Below the pieces are notes generated by a model. The model was not told where the DNA came from. It worked only from the letters and a program-made list of their open reading frames with translations, and made no database searches. 64,000 nt of DNA from Streptomyces roseus (lineage in GTDB: Bacteria; Actinomycetota; Actinomycetes; Streptomycetales; Streptomycetaceae). This document shows, piece by piece, positions 33,190-39,962 of this stretch; the first letter of the stretch is position 1; every line of letters starts with the position of its first letter. Location of the stretch: the NCBI RefSeq assembly GCF_001044425.1, contig NZ_LFML01000053.1, positions 1 through 64,000 on the forward strand, written 5' to 3'. Position numbers and translations under genes: made by a program.

Positions 33190-34626
33190 ATGAGTGACAG
33201 CACCTTGACCGAGGCCACCGCCCCGGCGTCGTCCCGCCACGTCGACGCGGGTGACGAGGGCTACAGCAAGGACCTCAAGTCCCGCCACATCAACATGATC
33301 GCCATCGGCGGGGCGATAGGCACCGGCCTGTTCCTCGGCGCCGGCGGCCGGCTCGCCAACGCGGGGCCCTCCCTCGCGATCGCCTACGCGGTGTGCGGCC
33401 TCTTCGCCTTCTTCGTCGTCCGGGCCCTCGGCGAGCTCGTGCTCTACCGTCCCTCCTCCGGCGCGTTCGTCTCCTACGCGCGTGAGTTCATGGGGGAGAA
33501 GGGCGCCTACACGGCCGGCTGGCTGTACTTCCTGAACTGGTCCACGACCACCGTGGCCGACATCACCGCCGCCGCCACCTACGCGCACTTCTGGTCGATG
33601 TTCACCAGCGTCCCGCAGTGGGTCCTCGCCCTGATCGCCCTCGCCGTGGTCCTCACCGCGAACCTGATCTCGGTGAAGTACTTCGGCGAGATGGAGTTCT
33701 GGTTCTCCCTGGTCAAGGTCGCGGCCCTCGGCATCTTCCTGCTCGTCGGCATCTACCTGGTCGCCACCAGCCACCCGATCGACGGCCACACCCCGGGCCT
33801 GTCCTCGATCACCGACAACGGCGGCATCTTCCCCTCCGGCATGCTCCCGATGCTCCTGCTGCTCCAGGGCGTGGTCTTCGCGTACGCCTCCGTCGAGCTG
33901 TGCGGAGTCGCCGCCGGCGAGACCGAGAACCCCGAGAAGATCATGCCGAAGGCGATCAACTCGATCATGTGGCGCGTCGGCCTGTTCTACGTCGGCTCGG
34001 TGGTCCTGCTCGCTCTGCTGCTCCCGTACACCTCGTACTCCTCGGACCAGAGCCCCTTCGTCACCGTCTTCGACAAGCTGGGCGTCCCCGGCGCCGCCGG
34101 CGTCATGAACCTGGTCGTCCTGACCGCCGCGCTCTCCAGCCTGAACTCCGGGCTCTACTCCACCGGCCGCATCCTGCGCTCGATGGCCATGTCCGGCTCG
34201 GCGCCGAAGTTCACCGCCCGCATGAACAAGGGCAAGGTCCCCTACGGCGGAGTGCTCTTCACCGCCGCCTTCGGCCTCGCCGGCGTCGGCCTGAACTACC
34301 TGATGCCCAAGGACGCCTTCGAGCTGGTCCTGAACTTCGCCTCGCTGGGCATCCTCGGCACCTGGGCGATGGTCATGGTCTGCTCGCTCTTCTTCTGGCG
34401 CCGCGCGCAGCAGGGCGGCGTGCAGCGCCCCGCCTACCGCCTCCCCTGGGCCCCGTACACGCAGATCGTCACGCTGGTGTTCCTGGTCACCGTGCTGGTC
34501 CTGATGTGGTGCGACGGCGGCGTCGGCCGCACCACGGTCATGTGCGTCCCCGTCATCGGCGCCGCGCTCGTCGGCGGCTGGTTCCTGGTGCGCCGCCGCG
34601 TGGCCGAGATCGCCGCGAACCGCTGA
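33190..34626 (+). CDS. Amino-acid permease (AnsP/GabP-type APC transporter)
   Basis: The product has 478 aa. Family marks of the amino-acid transporter (AAT) branch: KDLKSRHINMIAIGGAIGTGLFLGAG, RALGELVLYRPSSGAFVSYAREFMG, GWLYFLNWSTTT, ELCGVAAGETENPEKIMPKAINS, RILRSMAMSGSAPKFTARMNKGKVPYGGVL. Twelve transmembrane helices; proton-coupled uptake of asparagine, GABA or related amino acids. The best by-eye match is L-asparagine permease. A 250-base region separates it from the previous permease, and a very strong hairpin follows, so it is transcribed alone. Confidence 0.9.
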   Translation: MSDSTLTEATAPASSRHVDAGDEGYSKDLKSRHINMIAIGGAIGTGLFLGAGGRLANAGPSLAIAYAVCGLFAFFVVRALGELVLYRPSSGAFVSYAREFMGEKGAYTAGWLYFLNWSTTTVADITAAATYAHFWSMFTSVPQWVLALIALAVVLTANLISVKYFGEMEFWFSLVKVAALGIFLLVGIYLVATSHPIDGHTPGLSSITDNGGIFPSGMLPMLLLLQGVVFAYASVELCGVAAGETENPEKIMPKAINSIMWRVGLFYVGSVVLLALLLPYTSYSSDQSPFVTVFDKLGVPGAAGVMNLVVLTAALSSLNSGLYSTGRILRSMAMSGSAPKFTARMNKGKVPYGGVLFTAAFGLAGVGLNYLMPKDAFELVLNFASLGILGTWAMVMVCSLFFWRRAQQGGVQRPAYRLPWAPYTQIVTLVFLVTVLVLMWCDGGVGRTTVMCVPVIGAALVGGWFLVRRRVAEIAANR

Positions 34627-34638
34627 CGCCCCCTCCGC

Positions 34639-34680
34639 GAACGAGAAGGACCCCGCCCTCGGGCGGGGTCCTTCTCGTTC
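34639..34680 (+). terminator. Twenty-base-pair terminator hairpin
   Basis: GAACGAGAAGGACCCCGCCC pairs perfectly with its complement at 34661-34680 across a two-base turn. It begins 13 bases after the permease stop. Confidence 0.85.
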
Positions 34681-34743
34681 ACCCGGCTCCGGCCGATGCC
34701 GTGGCCGCCGGGGCAGCCGCAGCGGAAACAGGCCGTACAACGC

Positions 34744-34767
34744 GAAAAACCCCACCGAAATGGGGTT
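34744..34767 (-). terminator. T-tract terminator of tRNA-Leu
   Basis: On the minus strand AACCCCA-TTTCGG-TGGGGTT is followed by TTTTT, a classical intrinsic terminator, rare in this genome. It ends transcription of the tRNA gene ten bases away. Confidence 0.8.
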
Positions 34768-34776
34768 CTCGCTCTG

Positions 34777-34861
34777 TGTCCGAGGGGGGACTTGAACCCC
34801 CACGCCCGATAAAGGGCACTAGCACCTCAAGCTAGCGCGTCTGCCATTCCGCCACCCGGAC
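34777..34861 (-). tRNA. tRNA-Leu (anticodon GAG)
   Basis: Read on the minus strand: GTCCGGG acceptor arm pairs with CTCGGAC; D-arm TGGCGGAATGGCAGACGC; anticodon stem CTAGC/GCTAG with loop TTGAGGT giving anticodon GAG; long class II variable arm (TGCCCTTTATCGGGCG); T-arm GGGGGTTCAAGTCCCCC. 85 bases with discriminator A; no encoded CCA. It reads CUC and CUU leucine codons; CUC is among the most used in this genome. Own intrinsic terminator follows. Confidence 0.95.
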
Positions 34862-35030
34862 AAGGTGTCTGTCTCGCGTCCCTCGCGGGCCGTTCCGACG
34901 TGGAAAACATTACCAAACATTCCGGGGCCCTCGATCACACCCCCCTGCGGCCGGGGATCGCCCTTGGGCGGAGGCGGGTGAAGCGGGAGGATGGGGAGGC
35001 AGTCGGTACCGATCAGTGGGAGGAAGCAGC

Positions 35031-36356
35031 GTGAGCGAGTCGAGCGCGGGCAGGACCGTCTCCGGCGAGGACGAGGTCGTCGACCTCTGCCGGGACCTCA
35101 TCCGGATCGACACCAGCAACTACGGGGACCACTCCGGTCCCGGGGAGCGCAAGGCGGCCGAGTGGGTCGCGGAGAAGCTCGCCGAGGTCGGGCTGGAGCC
35201 GCAGATCTTCGAGTCCCACAAGGGGCGCGCCTCGACCGTCGCGCGCATCGAGGGGGAGGACCCGTCGCGGCCGGCGCTGCTGATCCACGGCCACACGGAC
35301 GTGGTCCCGGCGAATGCCGCCGACTGGACCTACGACCCCTTCTCGGGCGAGATCGCCGACGGCTGCCTGTGGGGCCGCGGCGCCGTCGACATGAAGGACA
35401 TGGACGCGATGACGCTGGCCGTCGTACGCGACCGGCTGCGCAGCGGCCGCAAGCCCCCGCGGGACATCGTGCTGGCCTTCCTCGCCGACGAGGAGGCGGG
35501 CGGCGTGTACGGCGCCCGGCACCTCGTGGACAAGCACCCCGGCCTGTTCGACGGGGTCACCGAGGCGATCGGCGAGGTCGGCGGCTTCTCGTTCACCGTC
35601 AACGAGAACCTGCGGCTGTACCTGGTGGAGACCGCCCAGAAGGGCATGCACTGGATGCGGCTCACGGTGGAGGGCACCGCGGGCCACGGGTCGATGACGA
35701 ACAACGACAACGCCATCACCGAGCTGTGCGAGGCCGTGGGGCGCCTGGGCCGCCACCAGTGGCCGGTGAGGGTCACCAAGACCGTACGGAGCTTCCTGGA
35801 CGAGCTCTCGGACGCGCTCGGCACCCCGCTCGACCCCGACGACATGGACGCGACCCTGGCCAAGCTGGGCGGCATCGCCAAGATGGTCGGCGCGACGCTG
35901 CGCAACTCGGCCGCCCCGACCATGCTCGGCGCCGGCTACAAGGTCAACGTCATCCCCGGCCAGGCCACCGCGCACGTGGACGGCCGCTTCCTGCCCGGCT
36001 ACGAGGACGAGTTCTTCGCCGACCTCGACCGGATCCTCGGGCCGCGCGTGAAGTACGAGGACGTGCACGGGGACAAGGCCCTGGAGACGGACTTCGACGG
36101 GCGGCTCGTGGACGCCATGCAGGGCGCCCTGAAGGCCGAGGACCCGATCGCGCGGGCGGTCCCGTACATGCTCTCCGGCGGTACGGACGCGAAGTCCTTC
36201 GACGACCTCGGCATCCGCTGCTTCGGCTTCGCCCCGCTCCAGCTCCCGCCGGAGCTCGACTTCGCCGGGATGTTCCACGGGGTGGACGAGCGGGTGCCGG
36301 TCGACGGGCTCAAGTTCGGCGTGCGCGTTCTCGACCGATTCATCGACAACTGCTGA
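35031..36356 (+). CDS. M20-family metallo-hydrolase/peptidase
   Basis: The product has 441 aa with a GTG start after GGGAGGAAG. Di-zinc site: HGHTDVVP, GAVDMKDMDA, catalytic Glu in LADEEAGG, and the lid/dimerisation domain begins TAGHGSMTN. This is the M20/M25/M40 layout of carboxypeptidase- or succinyl-diaminopimelate-desuccinylase-like enzymes; DVVPANAADWTYDPFSGE fits the M20 subgroup of general aminoacylase/dipeptidase. Cytoplasmic. Adjacent to chpH but with its own transcription unit probably. The palindrome TCGGTACCGA lies 19 bases before the start. Confidence 0.9.
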   Translation: MSESSAGRTVSGEDEVVDLCRDLIRIDTSNYGDHSGPGERKAAEWVAEKLAEVGLEPQIFESHKGRASTVARIEGEDPSRPALLIHGHTDVVPANAADWTYDPFSGEIADGCLWGRGAVDMKDMDAMTLAVVRDRLRSGRKPPRDIVLAFLADEEAGGVYGARHLVDKHPGLFDGVTEAIGEVGGFSFTVNENLRLYLVETAQKGMHWMRLTVEGTAGHGSMTNNDNAITELCEAVGRLGRHQWPVRVTKTVRSFLDELSDALGTPLDPDDMDATLAKLGGIAKMVGATLRNSAAPTMLGAGYKVNVIPGQATAHVDGRFLPGYEDEFFADLDRILGPRVKYEDVHGDKALETDFDGRLVDAMQGALKAEDPIARAVPYMLSGGTDAKSFDDLGIRCFGFAPLQLPPELDFAGMFHGVDERVPVDGLKFGVRVLDRFIDNC

Positions 36357-36486
36357 GAATCGGGAAGGTGTGCGTTTCTCACTGGGAAGAGTGAATGCAC
36401 TCATACGCTCGTAGCCCCGGTGATGCCTCCTCGTTACAGGTGGTGCGGTCCGCGGCTGGGACCGCATTGCCAACTAGGAGGAACTC

Positions 36487-36720
36487 ATGCTTAAGAAGGT
36501 TGTCGCCGCTGCGGCTGCCACCGGTGGTCTCGTTCTCGCGGGTGCGGGCATCGCCGCCGCCGACGCGGGTGCGCAGGGTGCGGCCATCGGCTCCCCCGGT
36601 GTCCTGTCCGGCAACGTCGTCCAGGTTCCGGTTCACATCCCCGTGAACGTCTGCGGTAACACGGTCAACGTGATCGGCCTGCTGAACCCCGCTTTCGGCA
36701 ACACCTGCGTCAACGCCTGA
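36487..36720 (+). CDS. chpH: Short chaplin (ChpH-like)
   Basis: The product has 77 aa. Sec signal peptide ([20 protein letters not shown], cleavage before DAGAQG) and one chaplin domain with the two Cys of [22 protein letters not shown]. Chaplins are secreted, form amyloid fibres at the air-water interface and make aerial hyphae hydrophobic. AGGAGGAA lies before the ATG. The closest remembered match is S. coelicolor ChpH, which is also next to chpC. A perfect terminator hairpin follows, so chpH and chpC can be made in different amounts. Confidence 0.95.
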   Translation: MLKKVVAAAAATGGLVLAGAGIAAADAGAQGAAIGSPGVLSGNVVQVPVHIPVNVCGNTVNVIGLLNPAFGNTCVNA

Positions 36721-36736
36721 CGCTTCTGAAGTCTTG

Positions 36737-36768
36737 GGCCCCGGAGCGCATTCCAGCGCTCCGGGGCC
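36737..36768 (+). terminator. Hairpin between chpH and chpC
   Basis: GGCCCCGGAGCGC and GCGCTCCGGGGCC form 13 perfect pairs around ATTCCA, 17 bases after the chpH stop. Confidence 0.85.
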
Positions 36769-36818
36769 GCCGGGCTTTCAGGGCCCGGCTGTTCTTACAC
36801 CGCAGGGGGACAACACAC

Positions 36819-37583
36819 ATGCGACGACAGGCAGCGGCAGCGGTCACCAGGAAGACGCTGATCACGATGGCGGCGGCGGGGGGTGTGCTCGCGCTGGGCG
36901 GGGGTTACGCACACGCGGACTCCGGCACGTCCGGCCATGCCGTGAACTCTCCGGGCGTGGCGTCCGGGAACTCCGACCACGTGCCCGTGGACGCGCCGGT
37001 GAACATCTGCGGCAACACCATCTCGGTGGTGGGGCTGCTCAACCCGGCCTTCGGGAACCGGTGTTCCAACGACTCGGCCACGCCCAACCACCCGGGTCAC
37101 CCCGGCAACCCCGGCCACCCGGGCAACCCCGGTCACCCGGCCGAGCCCGAGGAGCCGGACGAGCCGTGCGACGAGGACGAACCGGCCCACCCGGGAAACC
37201 CCGGCACGCCCGGCCACCCGGGCACTCCGGGCCACCCGGGCACTCCGGGCCACCCGGGAACCCCCGGTCACCCGGGCCACCCCGGCACCCCGGGTAACCC
37301 CGGCACTCCCGGTAACCCCGGCACCCCGGGCATGCCCGGCCACCCGGGCCAGCCCGGCCACCCGGGCCAGCCGGGTACCCCCGGGCTTCCCGGCGGGCCC
37401 ACCGGGCCCGGCACGGGCGGTGTCACTCCTGTGACCCACCCCGGCCAGGGCATCGCCCCGGCCCAGCAGGCGGGACTCGCCGCCACCGGCGCCGGAGACG
37501 TCCTCGGCGTGGGCCTTCCGCTCGCCGCGGGCACGCTGCTGGCCGGCGCCGTGCTCTACCGGCGCGCCCGCAGCGCGACCTGA
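36819..37583 (+). CDS. chpC: Wall-anchored long chaplin with collagen-like stalk
   Basis: The product has 254 aa. Signal peptide to about residue 33; a single chaplin domain about 40-83 (Cys64 and Cys82, GLLNPAFGN); collagen-like Gly-X-Pro triplets at 91-108 and 124-196 ([11 protein letters not shown] pattern) broken by an acidic patch [14 protein letters not shown] with an extra Cys117; then the sortase signal LAATG at 220-224, a hydrophobic helix and RRARS. So it is covalently fixed to peptidoglycan by sortase. Known long chaplins (ChpA-C) have two chaplin domains; here the second is absent and a stalk takes its place. Position next to chpH supports the chpC name. Confidence 0.9.
   Translation: MRRQAAAAVTRKTLITMAAAGGVLALGGGYAHADSGTSGHAVNSPGVASGNSDHVPVDAPVNICGNTISVVGLLNPAFGNRCSNDSATPNHPGHPGNPGHPGNPGHPAEPEEPDEPCDEDEPAHPGNPGTPGHPGTPGHPGTPGHPGTPGHPGHPGTPGNPGTPGNPGTPGMPGHPGQPGHPGQPGTPGLPGGPTGPGTGGVTPVTHPGQGIAPAQQAGLAATGAGDVLGVGLPLAAGTLLAGAVLYRRARSAT
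37089..37406. repeat. Collagen-like codon repeat within chpC
   Basis: Nine-base units of the type CACCCGGGC/CACTCCGGG recur through this part of the gene, including 18-base copies that are identical over several periods (37198-37260). The array is prone to length change. Confidence 0.8.
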
Positions 37584-37599
37584 GGCGCGGCAGCCCTAC

Positions 37600-37628
37600 G
37601 ACGCGGGTCCCGGTCCGGGGCCCGCGTC
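37600..37628. terminator. Hairpin between convergent chpC and DUF5703 genes
   Basis: GACGCGGG pairs with CCCGCGTC, with CCCGG/CCGGG pairing inside. It lies 17 bases from the chpC stop and 12 from the DUF5703 stop, so it can serve both. Confidence 0.7.
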
Positions 37629-37640
37629 ATCTGGCCCGCG

Positions 37641-37829
37641 TCACCAGGTGGCGCGGACCTGACGGATGATCCTCCGGCGCAGCCGCACCCGGCGACTGCC
37701 GTCCCGGTAGAGGGCCAGCCGGTCGATCTCCCAGTTCCCGTACTCGGCATGATCGGTGAGCAGGCGGGTCGCCTCCTTGCGGGGCACACCGCGGGGCACG
37801 TACACGTCGACAAATTCGTATTCCGGCAT
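37641..37829 (-). CDS. DUF5703-family small protein
   Basis: The product has 62 aa: YEFVDVYVPRGVPRKEATRLLTDHAEYGNWEIDRLALYRDGSRRVRLRRRIIRQ. Beta-alpha-beta pattern with a strongly basic C-terminus; a conserved Streptomyces family of unknown function. ATG 37829 is divergent from the acidic protein at 37877, 47 bases apart. Confidence 0.8.
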   Translation of the reverse strand: MPEYEFVDVYVPRGVPRKEATRLLTDHAEYGNWEIDRLALYRDGSRRVRLRRRIIRQVRATW

Positions 37830-37863
37830 CGCATCTATTGTGCGGGCAGAGCCCTGCTACGGA

Positions 37864-37869
37864 TAGCGT
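37864..37869 (+). promoter_or_regulatory. -10 element for leaderless hypothetical gene
   Basis: TAGCGT lies seven bases before ATG 37877 and there is no SD. Confidence 0.4.
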
Positions 37870-37876
37870 CTGCACT

Positions 37877-38548
37877 ATGTCTGATGCCGCTCTGCCCAGT
37901 GTTGCCGAGGTACGCGCCGCCGCCGAGGCGGTCAAAGCCGCTCTCGACCGTCACCTCGCCGCGGTCGAGAGCAGGATCGGGGACGAGGACCCGGCCGTCT
38001 ACGCCGCCTTCAACGAACTCGCCGCGGCCGCCGAGGAGTACGACGAGCTCCTCTACGACCGGTACGACGAGGTCACCCCGTTCGAGATCCCCACGCCCGA
38101 GGACGGTGTCCCGTACACCGGGCCCGCCGAACCCGCCGCTTTCAGCGTGCTCATCCGCCGCGACTACGCGGTCGTCGAACCGCCGAGGCTGATCGCCCAG
38201 GCCGAGCGGGTCGCCGCCCACGACCGGGACGCCGAGCTCGCCCTCGACGGCGGTACGGCCGGTGCCCTGGGCGTGCTCTTCGGGGAGTACGAGCCCGACG
38301 AGATCGCCTCCCGCTACAAGGAGTTCGGCCTGGAGGAGGGGGACTCCACCCTCTGGATCGCGGCCTCGGAGGAGGTCGCGGAACCGGGGGAGTGGCTGGG
38401 TTCGCCCTTCGGGCACACCGATCCGCAGGACGTGCTGCACCGGTTCGACGTGAGCTCCGTCTTCGACGAGGAGACGGACGATTTCGACGAGGACGAGGAA
38501 GAAGAGGCGGGTGGCCGGGCGGCGCGGCCCGGGCTGACCCCCGCCTGA
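37877..38548 (+). CDS. Acidic conserved hypothetical protein
   Basis: The product has 223 aa and is rich in Glu and Asp. N-terminal helix (EVRAAAEAVKAALDRHLAAVE), a middle part with FSVLIRRDYAVVEPPRLIAQ and LGVLFGEYEPDEIASRYKEFGLEEGDSTLWI, and an acidic tail DEETDDFDEDEEEE. No membrane segment or known motif. Probable conserved Streptomyces protein of unknown role. The IS30 element begins about 50 bases after its stop, so its terminator has probably been split. Confidence 0.75.
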   Translation: MSDAALPSVAEVRAAAEAVKAALDRHLAAVESRIGDEDPAVYAAFNELAAAAEEYDELLYDRYDEVTPFEIPTPEDGVPYTGPAEPAAFSVLIRRDYAVVEPPRLIAQAERVAAHDRDAELALDGGTAGALGVLFGEYEPDEIASRYKEFGLEEGDSTLWIAASEEVAEPGEWLGSPFGHTDPQDVLHRFDVSSVFDEETDDFDEDEEEEAGGRAARPGLTPA

Positions 38549-38601
38549 CCGCCTCCCGCGCACAGGACACCGCGGCCCCCGTCCCGCAGGCGGATTCCAG
38601 G

Positions 38602-39909
38602 GGTCGTTGCAACACATTGATCAACTGGCTGTTGCCAGGAGCTTAGCGAGGCGCTCGGCTGGGGTTTCCCAGCCGAGTGTTTTGCGTGGGCGACTGTTGA
38701 GTTCTGTCGCGACGGCCGCCAGGTCGTCGGGGGTGTGGGCTGCCAGGTCGGTGCCCTTGGGGAAGTACTGCCGCAGCAGGCCGTTGGTGTTCTCGTTCGA
38801 TCCGCGCTGCCAGGGGCTGGCTGGATCGCAGAAGAAGACGGGTATGTCTGTGGCGACGGTGAACGAGCGGTGGGCGGACATCTCCGAGCCCTGGTCCCAG
38901 GTCAGAGACCGCCAGAGGTGGCGCGGGAGGGACTGAACGGTCGTGGCGAGCGCGTCGCGGGTGGCCATGGCGGTGTGACCGGCGGGCAGGTGGACGAGCA
39001 TCAGGTAGCGGGTGGCGCGTTCGACCAGCGTGCCGATGGCGGACTTGCCGTTCTTGCCGATGATCAAGTCGCCCTCCCAGTGGCCCGGAACGGCCCTGTC
39101 GGCAGCCTCGGCGGGCCGCTCTCTGATCATGACCATGTTCTTGATCGGACCGGGGAGACGCTTGTAGGCGTGGCGGTGCGGGCGTCGCGCAGCCCGGCCG
39201 GTCCGCAGCGAGCGGGTCAGTTCCCGGCGGAGTTCTCCACGGCCCTGGACATAGAGAGCCCGGTAGATCGTCTCGTGGACCACGTGCATCTCCGTGCGGT
39301 CGGGAAAGGCGGCCCGCAGAGCCTGGCAGATCTGCTCCGGGCTCCACCTCCTTGTGAGGCGATCCTGGATGAAGTCCCGCAGCTCGGAACACTGGCCGAT
39401 CTTCCCGGCCTTCGGGCGAGCGCGTCTGTTCCGAGCCCGGACGTCGGCCTGGAAGGGCTGATAGAAGAAACCACCCCTGGGCATCGGTCGGCGGTTGCGG
39501 CGTATCTCGCGGCTGACGGTCGAAGGGCTGCGGCCCAATTCGGCCGCGATCTGCCGGACGGACGCCTTCTCACGCAGCCGGTCAGCGATGTGTATGCGTT
39601 CGTCCTCGCGCAGGTACCGCGACGTCGGGAGAGCCGGCTCCCCCTGATCAACCGCCCCTCCAGGGAGCGGGTAAATCGGGGGGACCGGCTTTCGTCCCCG
39701 GTCCGGCGAGTGATGCCCATTGCGCCATCTCTTGCCGGTCCGCAGGTCGATACCGACGATGCGGGCCGCCTCCCGGGTGCTGTAGCCCTGCTCCATGAGC
39801 TGGAAGTATGCGGCCCGCTCGGCGACCAACCTGCGGGGCCCCCGCTGTGTCCGATCCTGACGAATCACGAAGTCCATCGCACCCCTTGAGCTGGGGTGTT
39901 GCAAGGACC
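38602..39909 (-). mobile_element. IS30-family insertion sequence
   Basis: Terminal inverted repeats GGTCGTTGCAACAC (38602-38615) and, inverted, GGTCCTTGCAACAC (39896-39909) flank one transposase gene. Similarity runs outward seven more bases on each side (TTCCAGG/TTCTAGT), so true ends may be 38595 and 39916. No clear target duplication is visible. The element is about 1.3 kb with intact transposase, so it may still be active. It sits at the centre of the inverted repeat CCGCGGCCCCCG (38570-38581) and CGGGGGCCGCGG (39930-39941). Confidence 0.9.
38621..39877 (-). CDS. IS30-family transposase
   Basis: The product has about 418 aa. N-terminal HTH units (RLVAERAAYFQLMEQGYSTREAARIVGID; then RYLREDERIHIADRLREKASVRQIAAELGRSPSTVSREIRRN, the IS30 motif). 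The catalytic RNase-H domain has D in GHWEGDLIIGKNGKSAIGTLVERATRY, D in LTWDQGSEMS and E in PWQRGSNENTNGLLRQYFPKGTDL, the complete DDE set. Full-length and uninterrupted. ATG 39877 is taken; a TTG nine codons upstream is close to the terminal repeat. Confidence 0.93.
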   Translation of the reverse strand: MDFVIRQDRTQRGPRRLVAERAAYFQLMEQGYSTREAARIVGIDLRTGKRWRNGHHSPDRGRKPVPPIYPLPGGAVDQGEPALPTSRYLREDERIHIADRLREKASVRQIAAELGRSPSTVSREIRRNRRPMPRGGFFYQPFQADVRARNRRARPKAGKIGQCSELRDFIQDRLTRRWSPEQICQALRAAFPDRTEMHVVHETIYRALYVQGRGELRRELTRSLRTGRAARRPHRHAYKRLPGPIKNMVMIRERPAEAADRAVPGHWEGDLIIGKNGKSAIGTLVERATRYLMLVHLPAGHTAMATRDALATTVQSLPRHLWRSLTWDQGSEMSAHRSFTVATDIPVFFCDPASPWQRGSNENTNGLLRQYFPKGTDLAAHTPDDLAAVATELNSRPRKTLGWETPAERLAKLLATAS

Positions 39910-39962
39910 ACTAGAACCGAAGGCAAGGGCGGGGGCCGCGGCGCGTACGCCTTACGCGCGGC

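Noticed and set aside
35013..36473. 486-codon minus-strand frame over the M20 hydrolase
   Set aside because: Shadow of a gene with intact zinc-site motifs on the plus strand.
37089..37406. CRISPR-like periodic repeat
   Set aside because: Periodicity is nine bases in the chpC coding frame and encodes Gly-X-Pro triplets; there are no spacers or cas genes.
38549..39962. Gene disruption by the IS30 element
   Set aside because: Both flanking genes end properly (stops at 38548 and 39963), so the insertion is intergenic.
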